64,000 nucleotides of DNA from Pectinophora gossypiella (Eukaryota > Arthropoda > Insecta > Lepidoptera > Gelechiidae): assembly GCF_024362695.1 (NCBI RefSeq), contig NC_065427.1, forward strand, positions 496,001 through 560,000, written 5' to 3'. A program made the position numbers and the translations under genes. The notes under the pieces were generated by a model. That model searched no databases. It was not told where the DNA came from and saw only the letters and a program-made list of their open reading frames with translations. This document shows positions 22,138 through 31,501 of this stretch, piece by piece (the stretch's first letter is position 1; each line of letters starts with the position of its first letter).

Positions 22138-25100
22138 TCAAATTTCCAATAAAGTTCTAGAAACAAATTTATACAGAGCTAAATAAGTCTCAGGATTTTG
22201 AAGCAGTTCAAGCACAGCACGCGGGACTTTGCCAGGCTCTTTGTAAATATTTAGCAAGTCATCCATTAAAAGCAAACGTTCTATTGCAAAATGAGGACAA
22301 TTGTAGAAAATGTGATCCAAAGTTTGATCTTCTATAGAGCATAAATTGCACGTAGGGGATGCAATTATTCTCATTCTAGCTAAATGCGCATTAACTCTGC
22401 AATGACCAAAGCGAAGACGACAAAGAGTCGTGTAAAATTTTCTAGGAAGTAGATTTTTGTGTCTAGCAAACCAGGGCAACACAATCTTATTATTTATAGC
22501 CCAATACCAAGTCCCTTTTCGACTTTCAATGTTTTCAACAATATTTGTCCAGTGTTTAGACCAATCTTCGTACATTTTTCGCCTGAGTACAGGGTAGAGA
22601 TCAGTGTATGGTATAGCAATACTAGGTCTGACGTTTGCTCTATCAATGTCACTGTAGTTTGTTATCGTTTTCGCTAAGTAGTCAGCTTGTTCGTTGCCAA
22701 ATACACCTTTATGAGACGGAGTCCATAAGAAAGTAACAGAAATGTGATTTTCTTTCAATTTCCAGTACAAAGCTTTAATTTCGTATTGAATGTAGTTAGC
22801 AGAAGTATTTAAGACGTCGGATTGAAGGGAGGATAAAGCACTCATGCTGTCAGATATTATTAGCCACCTGCACCTGATCAAATTTGAGTTCTGTTCAATA
22901 AACTGAAGAGCCAAAACAATCGCCATGCATTCCGCTGTAAAAATACTAGTGTGTCCAGGTAATACAATTCCATTTCCTGACTTGCTATGAGATACATAAA
23001 AAGCGCTTGACACCTTGTCTTCACATTTGGAGCCATCGGTATAGATACTGTGATAATCAGGATAATTTGCTATCAGTTCATACACTTCTTCCTTCGTTTG
23101 TAGGTCACGGTTGATAACAATATTCATACCACTATATTTGCTCTCAAAACTTCCACTATAGCAAGGCCATGTATACACACTTTTATAAATGTGGTACTGC
23201 TGATTAAATTGAAGAATCTCTGAGAAGTCGTGAAGTATATAAGGGGCAGTATCACTCAAAGGTGACAAAAGATGAAAATATGTTGATAATTTATTCATAA
23301 GAGGATGATTATGTTGAGAGGACAGTTTTAAAAGAAAACGAAATTTTAAATATTTAAATCTGAGTAAGAGAGGAGGCATCTGACATTCTCCTTGTAAAGA
23401 AACAATGGGTGTTGTTCTCATAGCACCAGTGACTGTGCGAAGATTTTTATTTTGTAAAATTTCTAATTTATTAACTAATTTTTTGTTTTCAGCATAACAC
23501 AAGAAAGCATACTCAAAGTGGCTTCTCACCAGAGACTTATAAAGCATCAGTAATATCTTTGGATCAGCACCCCAGCTTGTACCAGCCAAGGCTTTTAAGG
23601 TATTAAAAGATTTTGTAGCACGATCTACAATGGAATTTACATATTTTGTCCAAGACAAGTTATTTACAAATATAACACCTAAGAATCTAACAGTAGTATC
23701 AATTGGCAATAATTGATTGTTATAAAATAATTTCACATTAAAAGGCCGAATTCTATTAAAAATTACAACTTTACTCTTATCAGTGCTTAATTCTAAATTC
23801 AAGTATGAAAAGTACTCATGTAATTTAAGTAAAGCATTGTTTAAAGACTGTACAATATTAGCAACATTAGCTCCAGAGGCATAAACAACTAGATCATCAG
23901 CATACTGTAGGTTTAATACTTCAGAACCCAAAATTGAATTTAATCTATGTATATAAAGGGCAAATAATAAAGGACTTAAAATGCCACCCTGGCATACACC
24001 TTTATGGCTGAGTCTAGGCCCTATTAGGCCACAATTATGATTAACTCTAACAAATACTTTTCTACTATGTAAAAAATTAAAAATCCAAAATATTATTTTT
24101 TCAGGAAAATTCAGGAATCTCAGCTCCTGCGCAAGAATGTGATGGTTAACATTGTTAAATGCTCCAACAATGTCTACAAAAATAGCCACAAGCACTTGAT
24201 GATTACGAATAGAATTAAAAATATCAAGATGAAGATGTGCTATACTCTCCCTGGCTGACTTCCCACGTCGAAACCCAAACTGGTTTGAAGGTAATAAACT
24301 ATTATTTTCAATGTAAAATTCTAAGCGCTGCTTAAGTAATTGTTCAAATATCTTTCCCATGCAAGAAGTTAAAGTAATTGGCCGATATGACCCTGCTACT
24401 TCAGGTTGTTTATTTGGCTTTAAAAGGGGAATAATAAGATCAATTTTCCAATCAACAGGAATAATAGAGTTCTGCCATAAAGTATTATAAATACCCAATA
24501 CAATTATGCGACTTTCATAGCTCATCATTTTTAATGTCTTATATTTAATATTATCCAAACCACATGCAGTGTCTTTACGTGAGAATATTGCAGAGTTTAA
24601 TTCAGACAGGGTAAAGTCTTTAGTCAAAAATTCATACTTAGTACTTGTGACAGTATGTGAAGAAGACAATGGTTGTTCAACTGTGTCAGGAGTATACTTT
24701 GTCAAAAAGTCATGAACCCAGTCTAAAACAACTTGTGACCTACTGTTAGAAATAAATGACTTGTTAAATTTTCTAATATAGTACCAAATTCTAGATAGTG
24801 GAGTTAATCTATTAAAAGTTTCACAGAGTCTTTCCCAGCTTAACCTTCTTTCAGTTTTAATAATAAGTTTCTTACGAGCTTGCTGCTTTTTAAATTCAAT
24901 ATAATTTGACTCTGTTGGATTATTTTTAAAAACCAAGTATGCATTTTTACAAACAGTTACAGCTGTATTGCAATTATCATTCCACCAGGGTAAAGATCTT
25001 TTCTTATGAGATCTTGTGTTAGAAGCCATATTATTAGAAGACTTTTTTATATTAGGAAGAGATAATTGTATAGCCAAATGTATTAAATTAACAAGTTGAT

Positions 25101-25905
25101 CATAAGCCTGCAAGGGATTGGTGTAATCAAATTGAAAATTCAGCAATAAATCATTAATATTCTTAGTATACTTAGTCCAGTCTATCAAGCGATAATTAAT
25201 AAGAGATGTAGATGTAGATGAAGGGAAATGCTCCCCAACACTACTAAAGGAAATTTTTGTAATTACAGGAAAATGATAACTACCCAACGCATCGTCATGA
25301 ACACCCCACTCGCAGGCAGCAGCCAGGGAGGGGGAAACCAGAGTCAGATCAAGAGCATTTTGCCGCCATGTGTTAGATCCTACAGTAGTTAATCTGCCAT
25401 CATTTAGCAGTACTAAATTATTATCATCTATACATTTAAGGAGAATATCACCTCTGTTATCAACAGAAGAACAACCCCAAACAGAATGGTGTGCATTAAA
25501 ATCACCAGCAATAAATACTGGTTCTGGAAGACTGTTAAAAAGAGCATTGAGTGAAGTTTTTGTGAAATTTGGAGAATTAGGAGGACTATAATAACTAAGA
25601 AAAGTAATTTGTTTAGAGCCAAAATATAAACGTAATGCTATATTTTGATTAGAAACATCATATGTAGTACTTATATGCTGATAATGTAGCTGATTGTTAA
25701 TAAGTATAGCAACACCATTGTGATTATTGCCTGAATCCAATCTAATTATGTTATAACCATTTATTTTAAAACATTGTGTAGCTTTTAACCAAGTTTCACT
25801 GATAAGAGCAATATGAATATTATTGTCATATAAAAACTGTGTAAAGTGAAATTTGTTACTATTTAAACTCTGAGCATTCCATTGTACTATTCGCAACTGA
25901 TCCAT
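22138..25905 (-). CDS. LINE ORF2: endonuclease, reverse transcriptase, RNase H
   Basis: 1255 codons. Residues 1-220 are an apurinic-type endonuclease: IVQWNAQSLN near the start, SETW at 36-39, AGDFNAHH at 133-140, DLTLVSPSL at 186-194, SYHFPV at 209-214. It nicks the target DNA. Reverse transcriptase spans about 480-750: LLKPNKQPEVAGSYRPI, QFGFRRGKS, FVDIVGAFNNV with Asp578, GVCQGGILSPLLF, and the catalytic YADD at 668-671. RNase H follows, with TDGSK at 956-960, Glu992, SDSMSAL with Asp1019, and SHKG...NEQAD to 1075. A C-terminal CCHC (Cys1186, Cys1189, His1198, Cys1203) resembles the nucleic-acid-binding tail of this family. No break or missing catalytic residue was seen. The start is the first ATG, 34 bp after ORF1. 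Confidence 0.95.
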   Translation of the reverse strand: MDQLRIVQWNAQSLNSNKFHFTQFLYDNNIHIALISETWLKATQCFKINGYNIIRLDSGNNHNGVAILINNQLHYQHISTTYDVSNQNIALRLYFGSKQITFLSYYSPPNSPNFTKTSLNALFNSLPEPVFIAGDFNAHHSVWGCSSVDNRGDILLKCIDDNNLVLLNDGRLTTVGSNTWRQNALDLTLVSPSLAAACEWGVHDDALGSYHFPVITKISFSSVGEHFPSSTSTSLINYRLIDWTKYTKNINDLLLNFQFDYTNPLQAYDQLVNLIHLAIQLSLPNIKKSSNNMASNTRSHKKRSLPWWNDNCNTAVTVCKNAYLVFKNNPTESNYIEFKKQQARKKLIIKTERRLSWERLCETFNRLTPLSRIWYYIRKFNKSFISNSRSQVVLDWVHDFLTKYTPDTVEQPLSSSHTVTSTKYEFLTKDFTLSELNSAIFSRKDTACGLDNIKYKTLKMMSYESRIIVLGIYNTLWQNSIIPVDWKIDLIIPLLKPNKQPEVAGSYRPITLTSCMGKIFEQLLKQRLEFYIENNSLLPSNQFGFRRGKSARESIAHLHLDIFNSIRNHQVLVAIFVDIVGAFNNVNHHILAQELRFLNFPEKIIFWIFNFLHSRKVFVRVNHNCGLIGPRLSHKGVCQGGILSPLLFALYIHRLNSILGSEVLNLQYADDLVVYASGANVANIVQSLNNALLKLHEYFSYLNLELSTDKSKVVIFNRIRPFNVKLFYNNQLLPIDTTVRFLGVIFVNNLSWTKYVNSIVDRATKSFNTLKALAGTSWGADPKILLMLYKSLVRSHFEYAFLCYAENKKLVNKLEILQNKNLRTVTGAMRTTPIVSLQGECQMPPLLLRFKYLKFRFLLKLSSQHNHPLMNKLSTYFHLLSPLSDTAPYILHDFSEILQFNQQYHIYKSVYTWPCYSGSFESKYSGMNIVINRDLQTKEEVYELIANYPDYHSIYTDGSKCEDKVSSAFYVSHSKSGNGIVLPGHTSIFTAECMAIVLALQFIEQNSNLIRCRWLIISDSMSALSSLQSDVLNTSANYIQYEIKALYWKLKENHISVTFLWTPSHKGVFGNEQADYLAKTITNYSDIDRANVRPSIAIPYTDLYPVLRRKMYEDWSKHWTNIVENIESRKGTWYWAINNKIVLPWFARHKNLLPRKFYTTLCRLRFGHCRVNAHLARMRIIASPTCNLCSIEDQTLDHIFYNCPHFAIERLLLMDDLLNIYKEPGKVPRAVLELLQNPETYLALYKFVSRTLLEI

Positions 25906-25939
25906 GAAAACAAAAAAAAAAGGAAAAAGTTGTAATGAA

Positions 25940-27046
25940 TTACTTTTTATGGATAGTATCCATTAAGACAGTTTTAATAAATTCAGAGGAGATAGACTTG
26001 TCTTGTGTTTTATTTAATGCAATTATTTTAACTATAGAGTTCAATAACACATTCAATATATCATCTGAGTTGAGCAAAGATATCAATTGTTCTGAAGATG
26101 ATATAGGTCTAGCTTTATTCCCTAGTGAAGGAAACGACTTCTCATTAAACAATTCAGCAAAGGACCTTTTGTTTATATTGTTTTGGTTCTCTTTAATTTT
26201 TTGTTGTTTAATTGGGCATTTGCTTGATATACTAAGGTGGTTACCTTTGCAGTGAATGCATTTTGCTTCACTGACGGCAGTTGAGCATTCTTTATAAGAG
26301 TGACTTTCTGTGCATATAGAGCAAACTGGTGTTGTGTTTTTGCAGTATTTGGCAAGATGCCCAAATCTCATACAGTGGTAGCATTGTTTAACAGGAGGTA
26401 CGTACGGATAGATTGGAAATCTCCAGCCGTGCAGGTCCACGTAGTCCGGTAGGTTCATTGAAGCGAATGTTATAGTTACTGTGCCCGTTGGTACAAGTTT
26501 GTATGAAGTCTCGTTCCTCTCTTTTCTCATAATCCTCTTCACACAGACAATCTTTCTGTAACTGGACATCAATGTAAAAATTTTGTTATTTGACAAGTTT
26601 TGTGGAACATTACGTATAACGCCGGTTACTTCAGACCCTGAGGCAGGTATGGAAGCTTTAAATCTGTACTGAGTCATAAACGTTTTATTATTCAAAAACG
26701 CATTAGCTAGAGCGGCCTTTTCAAAATGAACACCTATTTTATATTTGTTCATGGCTTTCAGGAATTTGACGCCTTTATTAAAACGCTTCATGTTGGATGA
26801 TAGGGACATCATGTCCCGCATGCTTATTGGATGTTTTTCATCAGCAGATTCTATAAAAACTACAAAATCAGTAAGTCCTGAATCCTCCGGATATCTACGG
26901 CCATAATCAGTCACGAAATATGGCTTGTACTTCAGAGCTGGATCTTCATCGTGATCTTCAGAAGCGTCCGAAGAAACTTCCGATTCAGCTTCGGATGTAC
27001 CCTTTTTGTCAGGGTCCTTTAATTTTTTTCTTTTAGCCCTACCCAT
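25940..27046 (-). CDS. LINE ORF1: gag-like nucleic-acid-binding protein
   Basis: 368 codons. The N-terminus is basic then acidic (MGRAKRKKLK, then a Ser/Glu/Asp-rich stretch to about 36). A middle region of about 55-200 looks like an RNA-recognition fold. Three zinc knuckles follow: CYHCMRFGHLAKYC at 222-235, CSICTESHSYKEC at 242-254, and a CX2CX3HX6C variant at 263-277. Proteins of this kind coat the LINE RNA and assemble the ribonucleoprotein with ORF2. Uninterrupted and in the usual position upstream of ORF2. Function is inferred from family and knuckles. Confidence 0.9.
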   Translation of the reverse strand: MGRAKRKKLKDPDKKGTSEAESEVSSDASEDHDEDPALKYKPYFVTDYGRRYPEDSGLTDFVVFIESADEKHPISMRDMMSLSSNMKRFNKGVKFLKAMNKYKIGVHFEKAALANAFLNNKTFMTQYRFKASIPASGSEVTGVIRNVPQNLSNNKIFTLMSSYRKIVCVKRIMRKERNETSYKLVPTGTVTITFASMNLPDYVDLHGWRFPIYPYVPPVKQCYHCMRFGHLAKYCKNTTPVCSICTESHSYKECSTAVSEAKCIHCKGNHLSISSKCPIKQQKIKENQNNINKRSFAELFNEKSFPSLGNKARPISSSEQLISLLNSDDILNVLLNSIVKIIALNKTQDKSISSEFIKTVLMDTIHKK

Positions 27047-27183
27047 CGTAACAATCTCATCAGAAAATAAGGGTTTTTAACCACAGAAACAACTATTGAG
27101 ACAATTTAAAATATTTGAAAAAAATTTCACTCCCGCTCTGTTTCAAGGTTCCCGCGTTTTTTTTCGTTCCCATCGGTTTTTGA

Positions 27184-27500
27184 CAGTTTTGACATTGACA
27201 GTAACTTTTCAGTGTTACCATAATTAAATTGCTAATATCCCAAAGACCTTGTATAGAATAGACGGATAATATTTTAGAGTGACGATCAAACTATCACAGC
27301 TCTCTTTCTTCCCTATGGCAACAATCTCTGTGGAAAAAAGAAACAAACATAGACAAACACCGCTGTCTAGAACGTCAGTGTTTACCGTTTTGAGATGTTG
27401 TGGTAGTCAGCTGGATACCAAACCTGCCGTTAGTTTTTTGGTGTTTTGGGACATTATTTTAACTTTTTATATAAACAATCTGTGAAATAGTTATTCATTA
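27184..27500. other. short intergenic stretch upstream of the THAP-like exon
   Basis: Outside the LINE target duplication. It contains TTTATATAAAC at about 27466, a TATA-like element some 40 bp before the first ATG of the THAP-like exon. Nothing else was recognised. Confidence 0.35.
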
Positions 27501-27506
27501 TGAACC

Positions 27507-27978
27507 ATGGCTTGCGTAGCTATTGGTTGTGAGAGTAGAATGGGTGTTATAATGGAGAACGATCAAACAATGTCTCACCATGGGTAAGTTATCGACCACA
27601 TAATACATGTTTGTGTGCAAGAAATACATTACCTGGTCTGGTTTTTGTAAAGTTTATTGAGCCCTAAACACGATGCAGACGCATATTTTCAGCAAAGCCG
27701 TCACATTTGTACAAATAATTGATTTCACATTTTACGTTAATCAGCTTTGACAGATCATGTACCCAAAGTATTATAAGTAGTGTTGTCCTTTGATATCGAT
27801 AACATAATATTATGTTTGAATGTAACATCTACATGTTGCGTTATTCTATTCACGTTTAATTTATTTTTCGACCTGTTTCCGATTTGGATGAAGATTACAT
27901 AAAGATATTGTATTTTCCAGATTTCCTAAATCTGTACCGTCGGTGAAAAGTAATACAAGTCCAAAATTCAAGTTTTGA
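27507..27978 (+). pseudogene. THAP zinc-finger-like N-terminus, two exons, probably truncated
   Basis: Exon 27507-27583 starts ATGGCTTGCGTAGC and ends with a strong donor (GG|GTAAGT). It encodes MACVAIGCESR... with the Cys-x4-Cys spacing that opens a THAP DNA-binding domain. A good acceptor (TTTTCCAG) at 27911-27920 lets exon 27921-27978 continue in frame as HHGFPKSVPSV, giving the H-x-F-P step that follows in THAP domains. The frame then stops at TGA 27976-27978, before the conserved Trp and the C-x2-H pair. An ATG at 27500 opens a short out-of-frame uORF. Either a real gene continues by other splicing, or the domain was cut by the repeat that starts at 27931. Inference from short motifs only. 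Confidence 0.42.
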
Positions 27979-29262
27979 GAAAATCGAGTTTAAAGTTAAA
28001 AACATTCTAGCTCGTGACTTATAAGGAATAATGGAACAGAAGTTAGATGTGTCGATAGGTGATGATGGAAGGTTTCTTTTCTAATATTTAGTTATATTTA
28101 GAACCTAAACAGAAATGGTAGAGGATCAAAATAAATTACATGTATCAGTTGACACCAACTTTTATATTGTGTAAATTGATACAAGTCTACTTATACCTTT
28201 TTACACACATAACTATAAAAAAGTCATCGTTGATATATCATATTTCAATTATTAATTTTACAGTCTTATTCTACAAAAAACAAAATGTCTTGGAAGAAAG
28301 TTTATTTCATAATGTTGTAGAAAGGCAAAATTCTATTTATTTTCTTTAAAAAGTAAAGAAACGTAACTTATATCAATTGACACAAACGATAAACTATAAC
28401 GAATTTGTGTCAAGTGGTTTAACATGACTTATTTTTTCGGTTTTATTGTGTAAAATGATACATGTTTTTACGAATTTCTAATAATAAATACATATAAAGA
28501 TGGTACACGTATATATAGTGTAAGGTGACGATAATAAGATATTTTTGTTATGATTTTACTCTCAAAACTCATAAATAACCGGTCAAAACCACCACTGCTG
28601 CCCACTACAAACACATTTTATCCACTACACTACGCCCCTAATCAAAATCACTTTTGGTTCATTTTTGCAGTCAAAATCTTACAAATTCAATTATGATAAT
28701 ATTTCCACCCCTAACAAATGAAGGTAAGAGGAATCATATTAAGACTAGTCATTAGGAATGTTTCGGGCTAGCCTGGCAGTATGGCCTGGAGATAAAGGTG
28801 ATGTACCTACGTACTTTTAAACCAAAATCACACAAACCGGTAAGTGTTTATTTATTTATTTGTCGTAACAGTGTGGGTGGGTGTCGTAACATCATCATCA
28901 GAATGGAGGGTGGGCGTTAGAAGACAATAATGGCCGTCATCAGTATCACAATCATTTTATTTACTTCCACATAGTTTTTGTATCACGATTAAATAAAGTC
29001 ACAGCATAAGGTACACACTCACGGCAACGTCACGGTATTCGTAATGGTTACACAGTCTCTCGTTATCTAGCGCGCATAAGGACGTTAGCGCGAAGGGGCT
29101 ACTCGCCCTCTACTTGCCCTCCACCACCCATGGTTCCTATATTCGGACCGAATCATCGGGACACGTGCTCTTTTCCGATCACACTTTCTTGACGTCCCTA
29201 CAAGTTATAGGTGAGCGACTATAGCACTCCACTTTCCGATCGTAATTATTCGACACGTCCGT

Positions 29263-29475
29263 TCATGACGAAGGTTCGCGGCAGACTGCCCGACTAGAAC
29301 GGCAGTACACGTCCGCTCGACACGACGACTCTGTAGTGACTCCCGACTTCACTCCGCTCTGCTCGTACGCCACCTGACGTCGGAGCGTTGCAACTTCATG
29401 ATGGAAGTGTTGCAACTTCATTATAGTGTCTAATTTGATCAATTTCTCTTCTTTATTCATAACTAACTCCGACAT
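29263..29475 (-). CDS. unrecognised 70-codon ORF
   Basis: Starts ATGTCGGAG. The first 36 residues look like a charged amphipathic helix with heptad spacing (NKEEKLIKLDTIMKLQHFHH), which could form a coiled coil. The rest is Ser/Arg/Cys-rich. No family was recognised. Retroelement gag proteins often begin this way, and the ORF lies in a repeat-bounded interval, so a mobile-element fragment is as likely as a host exon. Confidence 0.25.
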   Translation of the reverse strand: MSELVMNKEEKLIKLDTIMKLQHFHHEVATLRRQVAYEQSGVKSGVTTESSCRADVYCRSSRAVCREPSS

Positions 29476-29929
29476 ATTTATTTACTTCTTTCTTGCTGAA
29501 ACTATTTAAAAGATCACAACTCATTCCACAATCAAAATCCCCTAAAGTAAAGTAAAATTCGATATTTCGAATTATCAAAATTCCCGGTCTAATGGTAGCC
29601 CGCAACATTGACAGATCGATAAACGGAGTCGAATCAATGTTGATGATGAGAATAGGTAGTGAAAATGAAGATCATTGGTTCACCTCCAAACCTATAGGTT
29701 ACACAGGGCTATCCTCAGACCATGACCATGACCACCATGGACCATGGTCTGTTATGGTTAAGCTAAATGAGCTCGTTTCCGCAAAACTCTACACGTAAGC
29801 ACACGTGGGGAACTTTCCGCGTATCCTCGCGTATGGACCACTATTGTGAAGTGGGCAAACTTCCCACTATATCATCATCATCCTCCTGCCCTTATCTCAC
29901 TCTAGGTGGGGTCGGCACAACATGTATGG

Positions 29930-30045
29930 GCAAATGTCCCATCTTCTTCTTCTATCGTGTGGATTGTGACGTGAATTACCAACCCCATCAACCCTGGTGT
30001 CAGGGTTATAACTGAGCCGCCATAGGCCCCTGACTTGACTCAATG
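29930..30045 (-). repeat. SINE family 1 fragment, inverted
   Basis: The plus-strand CTTCTTCTTCTATCGTGTGG, ACCAACCCCATCAACCCTGG and GAGCCGCCATAGGCCCCTGA are the reverse complement of the tail half of the SINE at 8747-9073. Confidence 0.7.
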
Positions 30046-30245
30046 AATACTCGAATGTCCCATACGTAATGTTATTTTAATGGGCTCAGTTTTCCGCATA
30101 AACACAAGTGGTCCATTATGCGTGCTTTTATTGACTATGTAAGCCAACTAACTCCTTTCAGAAGCTCAAATACCTCCTGGGATTTTTACCAACTTTGTGA
30201 CCTGGTTTAATTAAAGGGTTGTGCCCGTAGTGTTGCCAATTATTT

Positions 30246-30335
30246 ATTCTAATCTAATCTATCCTACAAGATCCCACTGCTGGGCAAAGGCCTCCCCTTC
30301 CTCTTTCCATTTTTCACAGTCCTGTGCGTAATTCT
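30246..30335. repeat. short repeat tail (CCCACTGCTGGGCAAAGGCC)
   Basis: This block resembles the CCCAGCAGTGGGACG-type module seen in SINE tails at 45715, 49190 and 53760, in inverted form. It is a shared lepidopteran SINE/LINE 3' module by memory, here isolated. Confidence 0.4.
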
Positions 30336-31501
30336 CTCTTATGTAATCAAAATACAGAAAACAAATATTACTTGTGGTGCTCAAGAGTTCAGAGCAGTTA
30401 TTCCCTTTATAAAAATGAGGAAGCTCGACAAATTTACACCATTCAACGTGTTTGAGAAACTGGTAATCTTCTCTTGAGAAGATGTGGCAGATCCCGATGC
30501 TGCCGATGCCGAGCTGTCATCTACGGCTGTGTAGGTTCAAAAATACCACTACCGGCGCTTGCATAAAAGATCTAACCAGCGTGTATTGAATTGCTTGCAT
30601 GTTAATTGGAGCTCGATAATATTTGGAGCCATTATTTCACGTCTACAACCTCCTTAGCAATGAAGGCAGCGTTCAATCTGCCACCGCTTAACCTGCATGT
30701 AATCAAGAAAACTATGTAAAACAGCTATGCTTCGAGCTAAGGGAAGGAGACTAACGACAGTTATGACAAATCTCAAATACCTCTTGACTAACCCTGCCAT
30801 GGTGATAACGACGCCATGATCAGGACCCACAACTTATTGAGGTACTGTAATTAAGTACTACAAGGTGGTTATAGCAGAAAGAGAAAAAACACGGTTTGTT
30901 CTGAAGTACTAACTTAACCTATACCCATTCGCAATGCGGATCAGATATGGTTTGCTGTGGTTCTAGACAAAATGTCTTCCCATAGACAGGTTTATGCGGA
31001 GGTCACCCTAGGATACACACTGGTGGTGCATGGAATCGAACTTGTATGTATCATTATACACGACACGTTATTGATATCTAAGATCGCATTTTCTGAAATA
31101 TTTTGATATATATTAATTTATATTACTTTTCACGAAAAAATAAATTTGGTGTTTGATGTTACAACTAAAATTATATCATTAAACACGGACTGTGAGAATT
31201 CAAGGATTGCGTGTATTTTAATATATGTTGAGTTGCATTTACTTACACCAAAATATTTAGTGAAAATCTTCATTTCACTTTAATGCAAGTTAAGATGAAT
31301 TATGTTACACGTGTTATAACAGCATGAATCCTTCACAAACAGTACTTATATCACTAGACACAAAAATTATCTCCGTATTTATAATAGCTACAGTTACGAG
31401 AATTAGACAGAAAGAAAGAGAATTTTTTGAACATGAAGTGTGTGCTAATAACTCAAAAGTGATACAACTCGAGTTGTATTACTTTTCACCGACGGTACAG
31501 A

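Larger units (their letters stand above)
21627..27165 (-). mobile_element. full-length I-group LINE (non-LTR retrotransposon)
   Basis: This 5.5-kb element is bounded by the perfect 13-bp direct repeat GTTCCCATCGGTT at 21614-21626 and 27166-27178. Read on the minus strand it has a 5'UTR of about 119 bp, ORF1 (27046-25940), a 34-bp gap, ORF2 (25905-22138), a roughly 0.5-kb 3'UTR with tandem repeats, and a (CAA)n tail. Both ORFs are open throughout. Endonuclease, reverse transcriptase and RNase H in one ORF, plus a short-repeat tail instead of poly(A), point to the I group of LINEs rather than jockey or RTE. Intact ORFs and perfect target duplication indicate a recent, possibly still mobile copy. 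Confidence 0.93.
27931..31501. repeat. interval bounded by 28-bp perfect inverted repeats
   Basis: TCTGTACCGTCGGTGAAAAG plus TAATACAA at 27931-27958 recurs as its exact reverse complement at 31474-31501. A perfect palindrome ATACAACTCGAGTTGTAT (31462-31479) abuts the right copy. The 3.5 kb between is AT-rich. It has one short minus ORF (29263-29475) and no recognised transposase. It could be a degenerate or non-autonomous DNA element; no convincing target duplication was found. Confidence 0.45.
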
